From: Seohaeicola zhoushanensis
Lineage (GTDB): Bacteria > Pseudomonadota > Alphaproteobacteria > Rhodobacterales > Rhodobacteraceae
Assembly (NCBI RefSeq): GCF_014656415.1
Contig: NZ_BNCJ01000009.1
Location: 1-64,000, forward strand
Length of the DNA: 64,000 nt
Direction: 5' to 3'
The translations under genes and the position numbers were made by a program. The notes beneath the pieces were generated by a model. The model was not told the origin of the DNA. It saw only the letters and a program-made list of their open reading frames with translations, and made no database searches. Shown in pieces: positions 24,960 through 32,842 of this stretch; the first letter of the stretch is position 1; every line of letters starts with the position of its first letter.

Positions 24960-27023
24960 ATGAAGATGGAAACCAACCTAGAGTCCGCGACCCAGCTGCG
25001 CGCGCCTGCCGCGCCCTGCAACCTTGGCGCGGGTCTCGAAGGTATGGTTGAATTCGCCGAGCGGGTCGAACACCTGGATCGGACGCTCGAGTCGCTCTGC
25101 TCGGTAACGGGCGAGAGCACCTCGCGCTCGGTCGACCGGCTGCGCAAGTCGCTGGCGGATTACGAGCCGACGGTGACCATTCTCGGCCAGGTCAAGGCCG
25201 GCAAGACCGCGCTGGTCAACGCCATGGCCGGCTGGGCCGATCTGCTGCCCTCGGACGTGAACCCCTGGACTTCGGTTGTCACCTCGCTGCACCTGACGCC
25301 GGGCCGCAAGCGGGCAGAGATCGGCGCGCGGTTCAAGTTCATGACGGAACGCGAATGGGACCGGCTGCTGACCAAGGGCGGACGGATCGGAGAGCTGGCG
25401 GGCCGCGCCGGGGCGGAAAGCGAGCTGGAGAAGATCCGCGAGCAGATCGAGACGATGCGGGAAAAGTCCCGCAAGCGGCTCGGCAAGAAGTTCGAGCTGC
25501 TGCTGGGGCAGGAGCATGAATACGGGTTCTTCGACAAGAACCTGGTCGAGCGTTACATCTGCCTGGGCGATGATTTCGACGTCGAGGGCGAAGAGGGCGG
25601 GCCCGAGGACCAGGGACGTTTTGCCGATATCACCCGCTCGGCCGATCTCTACATGAATAGCCCTACGGTCCCGTTCCGCATGTGCCTGCGCGACACGCCC
25701 GGCGTGAACGACACCTTCATGATGCGCGAGCAGGTGACGATCCAGGCGATCCGCGAGAGCCGGATCTGCGTCGTCGTGCTTTCGGCGCACCAGGCGCTGA
25801 CCTCGGTCGACATGGGGCTGATCCGCCTGATCTCGAACCTCAAGTCGCGCGACGTGCTGATCTTCGTGAACCGGATCGACGAGTTGGCCGATCCGCAGAA
25901 CCAGATCCCCGAGATCGAGGCGAGCATCCGGCAGACACTGGTCGACCAGAACGGCCCGACCGGCGCGGCGATTATCTTCGGGAGCGCCTATTGGGCCAAC
26001 AAGGTGCTGTCCGGCGGGATCGAGACGATGTCGGAGCTCAGCTCGCACGCGCTGCTCGATTGGGCGGCCACGGCGCTGGATGATTCCGCGACCGCCAGTT
26101 CGCCGGCGGACATGGTCTGGGAGCTTTCGGGCCTGCCGAACCTGTTCCGCCACCTGAGCGAACGCATCGTGGCCGACAGCGGCGAGGCTATACTGAGCAA
26201 GATCGCCAATTCGGCCGTTACCATCGCGTCGAGCCAGAAGGTGGCCGAGAGCATCACCATCGAGGGCAAGGACGCGCCGGAAGAGTTGTCGATGTATGAC
26301 GTGCGCTCGCGCTTCGATCACCTGGCCGACCGGCACCTGACCAAGCTCGGCCAGGATTTTGACGCGATGATCGCGGAATACCAGACGCGCGCGGACCGGG
26401 CCCATGCCAATTTCATCGAGCGCGCGACGCATTCGCTTGTCGAGCACCTGGAACGTCACGGGGAACGCGAGGTCTGGGAATACAGCCCGACCGGCCTGCG
26501 GATGCTGCTGCGCTCGGCCTACAACGTCTTCGGGACGCGCGCCCATGCGCTGGCGGTCAAGAGCTTCGAGGCCGCCGTGACGGACCTCGCGGAACTCTAC
26601 TACGCGGCCTTCGGCTCGGTTGTTGGCGGCATCCAGATCGGCCTGCCGATGGCGCCCGAGATCCCCTCGCCGGTGGCCCTGGGCCAGACCATCGCGCTCG
26701 ATTTCCGGGACGGCTGGTGGAAGTCCTGGTGGCGGCGCACCCGTGGCTACAAGGCCTTCGCGCAGAAGTTCCAGCTGCTGATCGCCGCCGAGACCGAGGA
26801 TTTCATGCACCAGCTCAAGGTGGTGCAGACCGCCGAGGTGAAGGACGCCGCACTCAGGGCGCTGCATGATTTCATGGAGGAGCAGAAGGACATCCTGCTG
26901 GAACTCGGCTCGCACGCCGGCGGAGTGACGGATGTGCAGGAGCTGTTCCTCGACCGTAGCGAGCTTGAACGGCGTGGCGCGTTGCAGGACGCGCTGGACA
27001 CCCTGACGCGGTATGCGGCGTGA
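24960..27023 (+). CDS. Dynamin-like large GTPase
   Basis: At 687 residues this has the size and layout of bacterial dynamin-like proteins. The N-terminal GTPase has P-loop GQVKAGKTALVNAM with Lys82, G3 DTPGVND with Asp245, and G4 NRID at 304-307. A long helical region follows (about 400-687). Tandem DLP genes usually form hetero-oligomers that act on membranes, and a second GTPase gene directly overlaps this one. The basic, Trp-rich segment near 580-600 (RDGWWKSWWRRTRG) could be the membrane-contacting element. It is the largest product of the operon and its likely mechanical effector. Confidence 0.82.
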   Translation: MKMETNLESATQLRAPAAPCNLGAGLEGMVEFAERVEHLDRTLESLCSVTGESTSRSVDRLRKSLADYEPTVTILGQVKAGKTALVNAMAGWADLLPSDVNPWTSVVTSLHLTPGRKRAEIGARFKFMTEREWDRLLTKGGRIGELAGRAGAESELEKIREQIETMREKSRKRLGKKFELLLGQEHEYGFFDKNLVERYICLGDDFDVEGEEGGPEDQGRFADITRSADLYMNSPTVPFRMCLRDTPGVNDTFMMREQVTIQAIRESRICVVVLSAHQALTSVDMGLIRLISNLKSRDVLIFVNRIDELADPQNQIPEIEASIRQTLVDQNGPTGAAIIFGSAYWANKVLSGGIETMSELSSHALLDWAATALDDSATASSPADMVWELSGLPNLFRHLSERIVADSGEAILSKIANSAVTIASSQKVAESITIEGKDAPEELSMYDVRSRFDHLADRHLTKLGQDFDAMIAEYQTRADRAHANFIERATHSLVEHLERHGEREVWEYSPTGLRMLLRSAYNVFGTRAHALAVKSFEAAVTDLAELYYAAFGSVVGGIQIGLPMAPEIPSPVALGQTIALDFRDGWWKSWWRRTRGYKAFAQKFQLLIAAETEDFMHQLKVVQTAEVKDAALRALHDFMEEQKDILLELGSHAGGVTDVQELFLDRSELERRGALQDALDTLTRYAA

Positions 27024-27061
27024 CGGGGCAGAACGGAACCGGGGCAGAACGGAGAATGGGC

Positions 27062-28006
27062 ATGAGCGGAGCGGCACATGACACGGACACCGGCAGCGCG
27101 ACGCGTCGGCCGCGCCTTGCGCTGATGGGCGAGTTCAGCGCCGGCAAGAGCACGCTGTCGAACCTGCTGCTGGGCCGTTCGCCGCTGCCGACGCGGGTGA
27201 CCGCGACTCGGCTGCCGCCGGTCTGGATGTCGCGGGGCGAGGATGCGGTCTTTGCGGTGGGCCACGACGGCAGCGAGCGCGAGATCACGCTGGACGATCT
27301 CGACTCGATCGACCTGGCCGAGACGCGGCTGATCCGCCTGTTCCTAGACTCCGAGCTGCTGGAGCTTTGCGACCTGATCGACATGCCGGGGATCTCCGAC
27401 CCGAACATGTCCTCTGAGGTCTGGCAGTCGGTCTTCGACCTGGCCGACAGCGTCATCTGGTGCACCCATGCGACGCAGGCCTGGCGGCAGTCGGAGGCGG
27501 CGACCTGGGAGAGCCTGCGCGAGCTGACGCGGGGCGAGAACCTGTTGCTGGTGACCCAGTTCGACAAACTGGTAAACGAGCGTGACCGCGCGCGGGTGCT
27601 GGCGCGCGTCCGTAAGGAGACCGAGGGGCAGTTCGCGGCTGTCTACCCGGTTTCGTTGCTGAAGGCGTTGCAGGCGGGCGACGACGTGGCTGCATGGGAG
27701 GCCAGCGGCGCGGCTGCCTTCACCAACCACATGGTCGACCTGCTGCTGTCGCAGATGCCCGAGGAGGACGGCGGGTTGGCGCGGATCTTCGGTGACACGC
27801 CCTATGCGGCGGAGGAAGACGGTGAGACGGCGCAGGCTATGTCCGGCGGCTTCGAGGAGAACGACGAGCGCGAGGAGGCTGCTGCAGAGCCTCCTGTCGA
27901 CGCGGTTTCCGACGAAGAGCGGGTGATTCCCAAGCGGGTGCGGGCGCGCGGCACCGGCAGCCGGACCGAGCGTCTGCCCCATCGCGAGGATGGGGCATAT
28001 GTCTGA
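27062..28006 (+). CDS. Second dynamin-like GTPase (short)
   Basis: The 314-residue protein has G1 GEFSAGKSTLSNLLLG (Lys29), a Thr-rich switch I (TRVTATRLP), G3 DMPGISD (Asp107) and a G4-like TQFDKL, so it should bind and hydrolyse GTP. The C-terminal 80 residues are acidic and disordered, ending in a basic Arg-rich tail. ATG 27062 has GGAG 7 nt upstream; a GTG at 27020 overlapping the previous stop would add 14 residues. A short GTPase beside a long one matches paired bacterial dynamins, although this one lacks a stalk. Confidence 0.8.
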   Translation: MSGAAHDTDTGSATRRPRLALMGEFSAGKSTLSNLLLGRSPLPTRVTATRLPPVWMSRGEDAVFAVGHDGSEREITLDDLDSIDLAETRLIRLFLDSELLELCDLIDMPGISDPNMSSEVWQSVFDLADSVIWCTHATQAWRQSEAATWESLRELTRGENLLLVTQFDKLVNERDRARVLARVRKETEGQFAAVYPVSLLKALQAGDDVAAWEASGAAAFTNHMVDLLLSQMPEEDGGLARIFGDTPYAAEEDGETAQAMSGGFEENDEREEAAAEPPVDAVSDEERVIPKRVRARGTGSRTERLPHREDGAYV

Positions 28007-28078
28007 CGAATACATGAGGATGGTGACATGACAGAGCAACGGGCGGCCCGTGCCCCTGCCTGCGGGGGGCGGCCATGA
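27999..28078 (+). other. Two chained mini-ORFs linking the GTPase and Roadblock-like genes
   Basis: A 10-codon frame (27999-28031) overlaps the end of the short GTPase gene. Its stop overlaps the ATG of a 16-codon frame (28028-28078), whose own stop overlaps the ATG of the next gene at 28075. Both later junctions are ATGA. The arrangement could pass ribosomes across the 68-nt gap; the peptides may have no function. Confidence 0.35.
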
Positions 28079-28446
28079 GTATCGTCGAGAAACTGGACTC
28101 CCTGCGCGCTGCGGCCCCCGGCTGCAGCCTTGCCGCGTTTGGTGACCTGAACACGCGGCTGGTGCTGCGCACCAGCGCGGCGCGGCCCTGGCCGCAGGAG
28201 CGGTTGGACGAGTTGTGCATGCAGGCGGCCCGCTGCTTTGCCAGCGCGGATTCGCCGGGTGTCGCCGAGCATTTCCTTGAGGAAGGCGCGCGGATCGACC
28301 AGGCCATCCTGCTCGAGCCCTCGGAAGTGCGCCTGTTCCTGCGCGCGCCCGAAGAGGAATCGGACCTGCTTTGCGTGGTCTGCCATTCGGTCGGCGATTT
28401 CGAGCGGGTCGAGCGGTTGGCCCGCGACACGGTAAGAATTCTCTGA
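28075..28446 (+). CDS. Small protein with Roadblock/LC7-like pattern
   Basis: The 123-residue protein has no certain family. Its order of elements fits a Roadblock/LC7 fold: helix 1 (IVEKLDSLRAAA), a two-strand hairpin (SLAAFGDLNTRLVLRTS), a helix (LDELCMQAARCFA), strands (AILLEPSEVRLFLRA and DLLCVVCH) and a closing helix (FERVERLARDTVRIL). Roadblock proteins of the MglB type bind and activate small GTPases, which suits a position directly after a GTPase gene. The assignment is by eye and needs a profile or structure comparison. Confidence 0.5.
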   Translation: MSIVEKLDSLRAAAPGCSLAAFGDLNTRLVLRTSAARPWPQERLDELCMQAARCFASADSPGVAEHFLEEGARIDQAILLEPSEVRLFLRAPEEESDLLCVVCHSVGDFERVERLARDTVRIL

Positions 28447-28456
28447 GGGGCGCGGG

Positions 28457-29263
28457 ATGGGGAAAGCCATGAAACTCCAGGCATCACGCGGCACGGCAGA
28501 GGGGTCCCGGCTGGCGCATGTGATCGAGCGCCTGGTGGAAGAAAGCCCGGCGCTGGCGCGGACGCGGCGCGCGCGGGCGGCGGATGGCGACAGCATGTTG
28601 GTGATGCTGCTGCGCGAGATCGACGAAACCGTGCTGCCGCGGCGTATCGTGCTGGTGGTCGATGGCCGCGAGGTGGCTCAGATGGCGGTGTCGAACCGCC
28701 GGCTGAGCGGGCTTCAGATTGTCGGCGAACGCAAGGGAACGCCGGGCAGCGAACCGGGCGATCCGACCTCGGCTGCCCGCGTTTATGCGCATCGTCTGCA
28801 GGCGCTGTTCGACCGGCCGGGCCGGATGCGGCTGCGGGTCGACCGCAAGATGCCGCCGGCCGACCCGGACGGGCTGTCCTGCTCGGCCCGCAACCTGGCG
28901 GCCTGCATCGGGCTGAGCCTGACGCCAAGTGCCGGGACCGGCGACCTGCGCGACTTCCTGCGTGGGATCGAGACGCTGATGCTGGCCTGGATGACGGTGG
29001 CCGGGAAGACCGGCGAAGAACATCACCGCGGCCCCGAGGCGTTGATCGCCGGGCTGCGTGCCTTCCGCGAGGTCGAGCAGAAATCGTCGATGGCCAGCAT
29101 CCGCGCGGCGCGGCCGCGCTGCCTGTTGCTGCCGCTGCCGGACGGGCGCACCGTGCTGCGCGCGACGGTGGGGTCGGACCAGGTGCTGGCGGTGCTCACC
29201 CGCGACGCCGCAGCCCCGGCGATGGACGCCTGGCGCAAGGTCTTCGGGGTTGCCGCCGGCTGA
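28457..29263 (+). CDS. Unknown protein ending the kinase/GTPase operon
   Basis: I do not recognise this 268-residue protein. It has no signal peptide or clear membrane helix and is rich in Arg and Ala. An N-terminal helical part (to about residue 60) is followed by strands (RRIVLVVDGREVAQMAV), a helical middle (about 140-200) and a strand-helix end (RCLLLPLPDGRTVLRATV, QVLAVLT). It starts 10 nt after the Roadblock-like gene and is the last gene of the run before an unrelated aminotransferase, so it is probably part of the same system. Confidence 0.6.
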   Translation: MGKAMKLQASRGTAEGSRLAHVIERLVEESPALARTRRARAADGDSMLVMLLREIDETVLPRRIVLVVDGREVAQMAVSNRRLSGLQIVGERKGTPGSEPGDPTSAARVYAHRLQALFDRPGRMRLRVDRKMPPADPDGLSCSARNLAACIGLSLTPSAGTGDLRDFLRGIETLMLAWMTVAGKTGEEHHRGPEALIAGLRAFREVEQKSSMASIRAARPRCLLLPLPDGRTVLRATVGSDQVLAVLTRDAAAPAMDAWRKVFGVAAG

Positions 29264-29336
29264 ATTGGCGCGGCCCCTCTTGCCAAGCAGGCGCGATATG
29301 CGGTTTGAAAGACCCTGACCTGTCGGGGAGGGCATC

Positions 29337-30503
29337 ATGCAGACCGTGAAGAATTTCGACCGTATCGGCGAGGAGAACGCCTTTGCCGTGCTGGCGCGGG
29401 CCAATGCGCTGGCGGCCAAGGGGATGGATGTCATTAACCTCGGCATCGGCCAGCCCGATTTTCCGACCCCGCCGCATATTGTTGAAGCCGCGATCAAGGC
29501 GCTGCGCGATGGGCAGCACGGCTATACCGCTGCAACCGGAATCCCCGCGCTGCGCGAGGCGGTGGCGGGCGACCTGCATCGTCGTTTCGGCGCCGAGGTG
29601 AACCCCGACCTGGTGGCGGTGGTGCCCGGCGGCAAGATCACCATGTTCGCCGCGATCCTGATGTTCGGCGAGCCGGGGGCCGAGATCCTTTACCCGGATC
29701 CGGGTTTTCCGATCTACCGCTCGATGATCGAGTTTACCGGAGCGACCCCGGTGCCGGTGCCGATCCGCGAGGAGAAGGGTTTTGCCGTCTCGGCCGAGGA
29801 GACGCTGGCGCTGATTACCCCCAGGACGCGGCTGCTGATCCTGAACTCGCCCGCGAACCCCTGTGGCGGGGTCACGCCCAAGGCCGAGATCGACAAGCTG
29901 GTGGCGGGGCTGGAGAAGCACCCGCAAGTCGCGGTTATGTCGGACGAGATCTATGATCAACTGCTCTACGATGGTGAAGAACACGTTACGCTGCTGAACT
30001 ATCCCGAGATCCGGGACCGGCTGATCCTGCTGAACGGCTGGTCGAAGACCTATGCCATGACCGGCTGGCGGATGGGCTATTCTGTCTGGCCGGAGTCGCT
30101 CTATGACAAGCTGCGCAAGCTGGCGGTGAACGCCTGGAGCTGCGTCAACACGCCCTCGCAATATGCGGCCATCGCCGCGCTGACCGGGCCGCAGGACGCC
30201 GTTGCCGAGATGCGCGCGGCCTTCGACAAGCGCCGCAAGGTGGTGGTCGAGCTGCTGAACGCAATGCCGGGGGTGAGCTGCGTGGTGCCGAAGGGGGCCT
30301 TCTACGCCTTCCCGAATATCGTCGATACCGGGTGGAAGTCGAAGAAGCTGGCCTCGGACCTGCTCGAACAGACCGGGGTTGCCACCATCGGCGGGCCGGA
30401 TTTCGGCACGCTGGGCGAGGGCTATATCCGCATCAGCTATGCCAATTCCGAGGAGAACATCCGCCGCGCGCTGGGGCGGATGCACGAATTCCTGTCAAAG
30501 TAG
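29337..30503 (+). CDS. Class I/II aminotransferase (aspartate aminotransferase-like)
   Basis: The 388-residue fold-type I PLP enzyme has GIGQPDFPTPPHI near the N-terminus, NSPANPCGGV, SDEIYDQLLY with the pyridine-contacting Asp, and the Schiff-base Lys in NGWSKTYAMTGWRMGY. It swaps amino groups between an amino acid and 2-oxoglutarate in the cytoplasm. The ring- or acid-type specificity cannot be told. GGGAGGG precedes the ATG. Its 3' end overlaps the convergent PfkB kinase by 9 nt. Confidence 0.88.
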   Translation: MQTVKNFDRIGEENAFAVLARANALAAKGMDVINLGIGQPDFPTPPHIVEAAIKALRDGQHGYTAATGIPALREAVAGDLHRRFGAEVNPDLVAVVPGGKITMFAAILMFGEPGAEILYPDPGFPIYRSMIEFTGATPVPVPIREEKGFAVSAEETLALITPRTRLLILNSPANPCGGVTPKAEIDKLVAGLEKHPQVAVMSDEIYDQLLYDGEEHVTLLNYPEIRDRLILLNGWSKTYAMTGWRMGYSVWPESLYDKLRKLAVNAWSCVNTPSQYAAIAALTGPQDAVAEMRAAFDKRRKVVVELLNAMPGVSCVVPKGAFYAFPNIVDTGWKSKKLASDLLEQTGVATIGGPDFGTLGEGYIRISYANSEENIRRALGRMHEFLSK

Positions 30504-31415
30504 CTCGTGCCGCCAGGGCGGGTTCGCCCCGGCGCGCGCGACGGTGACGGCGGCGGCCTGCGTGGCGAAGGCCAGGATCTCGGTCATCGCGTCGGGCGTG
30601 ACCTGGTTCAGCGCGGTGCGCGACAGCAGGCCACTTTCGTGCGCCCGCCCCAGGGTGCCGGCGAGAAAGGTATCGCCCGCACCGACGGTATCGACGACCG
30701 GGACCCTGGGGGCCGCGACGGCGACCTGCCAGCCAGCGCGATGCGCGGCCAGCGCGCCCTTGTCGCCCTTGGTCACGATCACCAATGCCGGACCCTGCGC
30801 CAGCAGGTCGGCGATCCCGTCCTGCGCACCGGGCAGCAGCCAGTCCAGATCCTCGTCCGAGACCTTGACGATATCGGCCTGCGCGAGCAACCCGCTCAGC
30901 CGCGCGCGATAGGCGGGTTCGTCGGTGACGAAGCCGGGGCGGATGTTCGGGTCGACCACGATGCAGCGCCGGCCGGCCTCGCGTCGGGCAAGGGCGGCAT
31001 AGGTCTCGGCGGCGGGGGCGTGGATCAGGCTGATGCCGCCGAAGGTCAGCGTGCTGACGGCGTCGGGCAGATCGGGCAGGTCGGCCTTGGACAGCATCCG
31101 TCCGGCGGTATTCTCGTCGTAGAAGGTATAGCGGGCGCTGCCGTTCACCACCTCGACGAAGGCCAGCGTCGTGGGGCGGTCGCTGCGGATGGCTAGCGTG
31201 GGGTCGACGTGGCTGGCGCGCAGGGCCGTTTCGAGTTGCCGCCCGAACAGATCGCGCGACAGGCCGGTGAAGAGGCCGGCGGGCGCCCCCAGGCGGCCAA
31301 GCGCAATCGCCAGGTTCAGCGCCGCTCCGCCGGCATGGGGCACCAGCGCCGGGGTCCCATCGGGAAGGGCGGTCGGGATCATGTCGATCAATGCTTCGCC
31401 ACAGCAGAGGATCAT
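30495..31415 (-). CDS. PfkB-family sugar kinase (fructokinase-like)
   Basis: The 306-residue kinase starts MILCCGEALIDMIP, includes the first PfkB signature around GGAALNLAIALGRLG, and ends with the catalytic DTVGAGDTFLAG motif, whose Asp is the base. It phosphorylates a sugar, most likely fructose, with ATP. No sugar transporter is adjacent, so the substrate is inferred only from family resemblance. It diverges from the FAD oxidase gene. Confidence 0.85.
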   Translation of the reverse strand: MILCCGEALIDMIPTALPDGTPALVPHAGGAALNLAIALGRLGAPAGLFTGLSRDLFGRQLETALRASHVDPTLAIRSDRPTTLAFVEVVNGSARYTFYDENTAGRMLSKADLPDLPDAVSTLTFGGISLIHAPAAETYAALARREAGRRCIVVDPNIRPGFVTDEPAYRARLSGLLAQADIVKVSDEDLDWLLPGAQDGIADLLAQGPALVIVTKGDKGALAAHRAGWQVAVAAPRVPVVDTVGAGDTFLAGTLGRAHESGLLSRTALNQVTPDAMTEILAFATQAAAVTVARAGANPPWRHELL

Positions 31416-31546
31416 CGCCGCATGCCTCTCCGTTTTGCCGTCTTCTCACCTGCGCTCCGCGTGATTTCAAGCTTTGCGCCAGGGTTTGTCTTGAAAAACG
31501 GACGGGCTGCGGGGAGGATCGCGCCAATATCGAAGGACATCCCGAC

Positions 31547-32839
31547 ATGATCGCCAACGAAATCCCGGTCATCGCCGACAGCCTCTGGTCGGCCACCGCC
31601 AACCCGGCCCCCGACTGCCCGCCGCTGGTCACCGAGACCGATGCCGACGTGGTGGTGATCGGTGGCGGCTATACCGGCCTTTCGGCGGCGCTGCGGCTGG
31701 CCGAGGCGGGGCGCAGCGTGGCACTGCTCGAAGCGGAAAGTCCTGGTTGGGGGGCCTCGGGGCGCAATGGCGGGCAGGTCAATCCGGGACTGAAGGAGGA
31801 CCCCGAGGCCATCGAAGCCCGCTTTGGCGCCGAGATGGGCGCGCGGATGGTGCGCGCCTCGGGCGAGGCCGGGCAGGCGGTCTTCGACCTGATCGACCGG
31901 CTGGGCATCAGGTGCGACCCGGTACGCGCGGGCTGGATCCGGGCGGCGCATAATGGTCGCGCGCTCGAGGCGCTGCGCGAGACGGCGCGGCAATGGCAGG
32001 CGCGCGGGGCGCCGCTGCGGATGCTTGATCGGGAAGAGATCGCCGCGATGATCGGGACGGGCGTCTACTGCGGGGGGCTGATCGATCCGCGGGGCGGCAA
32101 CCTGCATCCGCTGAACTATGCGCTGGGCCTCGCGATGGCGGCGCAGGCGGCGGGGGCGCGCATCCACGGGCAGAGCCGCGTGCGCGCGGTCACGCGTGAG
32201 GGCGGCGGATACCGTGTCTCGACCGTGCGGGGCATCGTGCGGGCGCGGCGGGTGCTGGTCTGCACCAATGGCTATACCGGCGATCTCATTCCCGGACTAG
32301 CGCAGAGCGTGGTGCCGGTGCGCTCGGTCCAGGTGGCGACGGCGCCGCTGGGGGACAATGTTCTGCGCAGCGTTCTGCCGGGCCGGCAGGCGCCCTCGGA
32401 CACGCGGCGGTTGCTGCTCTATTACAGGCTCGACGCGCAGGGGCGTTTCATCATGGGCGGGCGCGGCGCCTATGACGAGGCGGGGACGCGGCGGCAGTTC
32501 CAGGCGCTGCGCCGGGCGACCGAGACGATGTTCCCGCAGCTCGGGCCGGTGACATGGGCCCATGCCTGGGGCGGCTTCGTGGCGATGACGCTCGACCACT
32601 ATCCGCATCTGAACCGGGTCGGGGACGGTATCCTCGCCGGGCTGGGCTACAACGGCCGCGGGGTGGCGACGGCGACGGTGATGGGCCGGGTGATGGCCGA
32701 CTGGGCGCTGGGCCGGCCCGAGGAGGCGCTGGATTTCCCGGTGACGCCGCTGCGGCCGATCCCCATGCACGGGTTGCGCCGGCTCGGGGTGCGCGCGGCG
32801 CTTCTGAAGAACCAGTTGCTCGACGGGCTGGGGCTGTAG
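31547..32839 (+). CDS. FAD-dependent amine oxidase, gamma-glutamylputrescine oxidase-like
   Basis: The 430-residue DAO-family flavoprotein has the FAD dinucleotide motif VVIGGGYTGLSAALRL, GWGASGRNGGQVNPGLKEDP, and a C-terminal NGRGVATATVMG flavin contact. The N-terminal DSLWSATANPAP matches PuuB-type enzymes, which oxidise gamma-glutamylputrescine in polyamine breakdown. ATG 31547 follows GAAGGA; longer frames upstream lack a ribosome site. Together with the aminotransferase and PuuR-like regulator at the start of the window it hints at amine catabolism, although it lies far from them. Confidence 0.85.
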   Translation: MIANEIPVIADSLWSATANPAPDCPPLVTETDADVVVIGGGYTGLSAALRLAEAGRSVALLEAESPGWGASGRNGGQVNPGLKEDPEAIEARFGAEMGARMVRASGEAGQAVFDLIDRLGIRCDPVRAGWIRAAHNGRALEALRETARQWQARGAPLRMLDREEIAAMIGTGVYCGGLIDPRGGNLHPLNYALGLAMAAQAAGARIHGQSRVRAVTREGGGYRVSTVRGIVRARRVLVCTNGYTGDLIPGLAQSVVPVRSVQVATAPLGDNVLRSVLPGRQAPSDTRRLLLYYRLDAQGRFIMGGRGAYDEAGTRRQFQALRRATETMFPQLGPVTWAHAWGGFVAMTLDHYPHLNRVGDGILAGLGYNGRGVATATVMGRVMADWALGRPEEALDFPVTPLRPIPMHGLRRLGVRAALLKNQLLDGLGL

Positions 32840-32842
32840 CGC

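Noticed and set aside
24978-27077. Antisense open frame of 699 codons over the dynamin-like GTPase
   Set aside because: The sense strand has intact G1, G3 and G4 motifs; the antisense product matches nothing recognisable.
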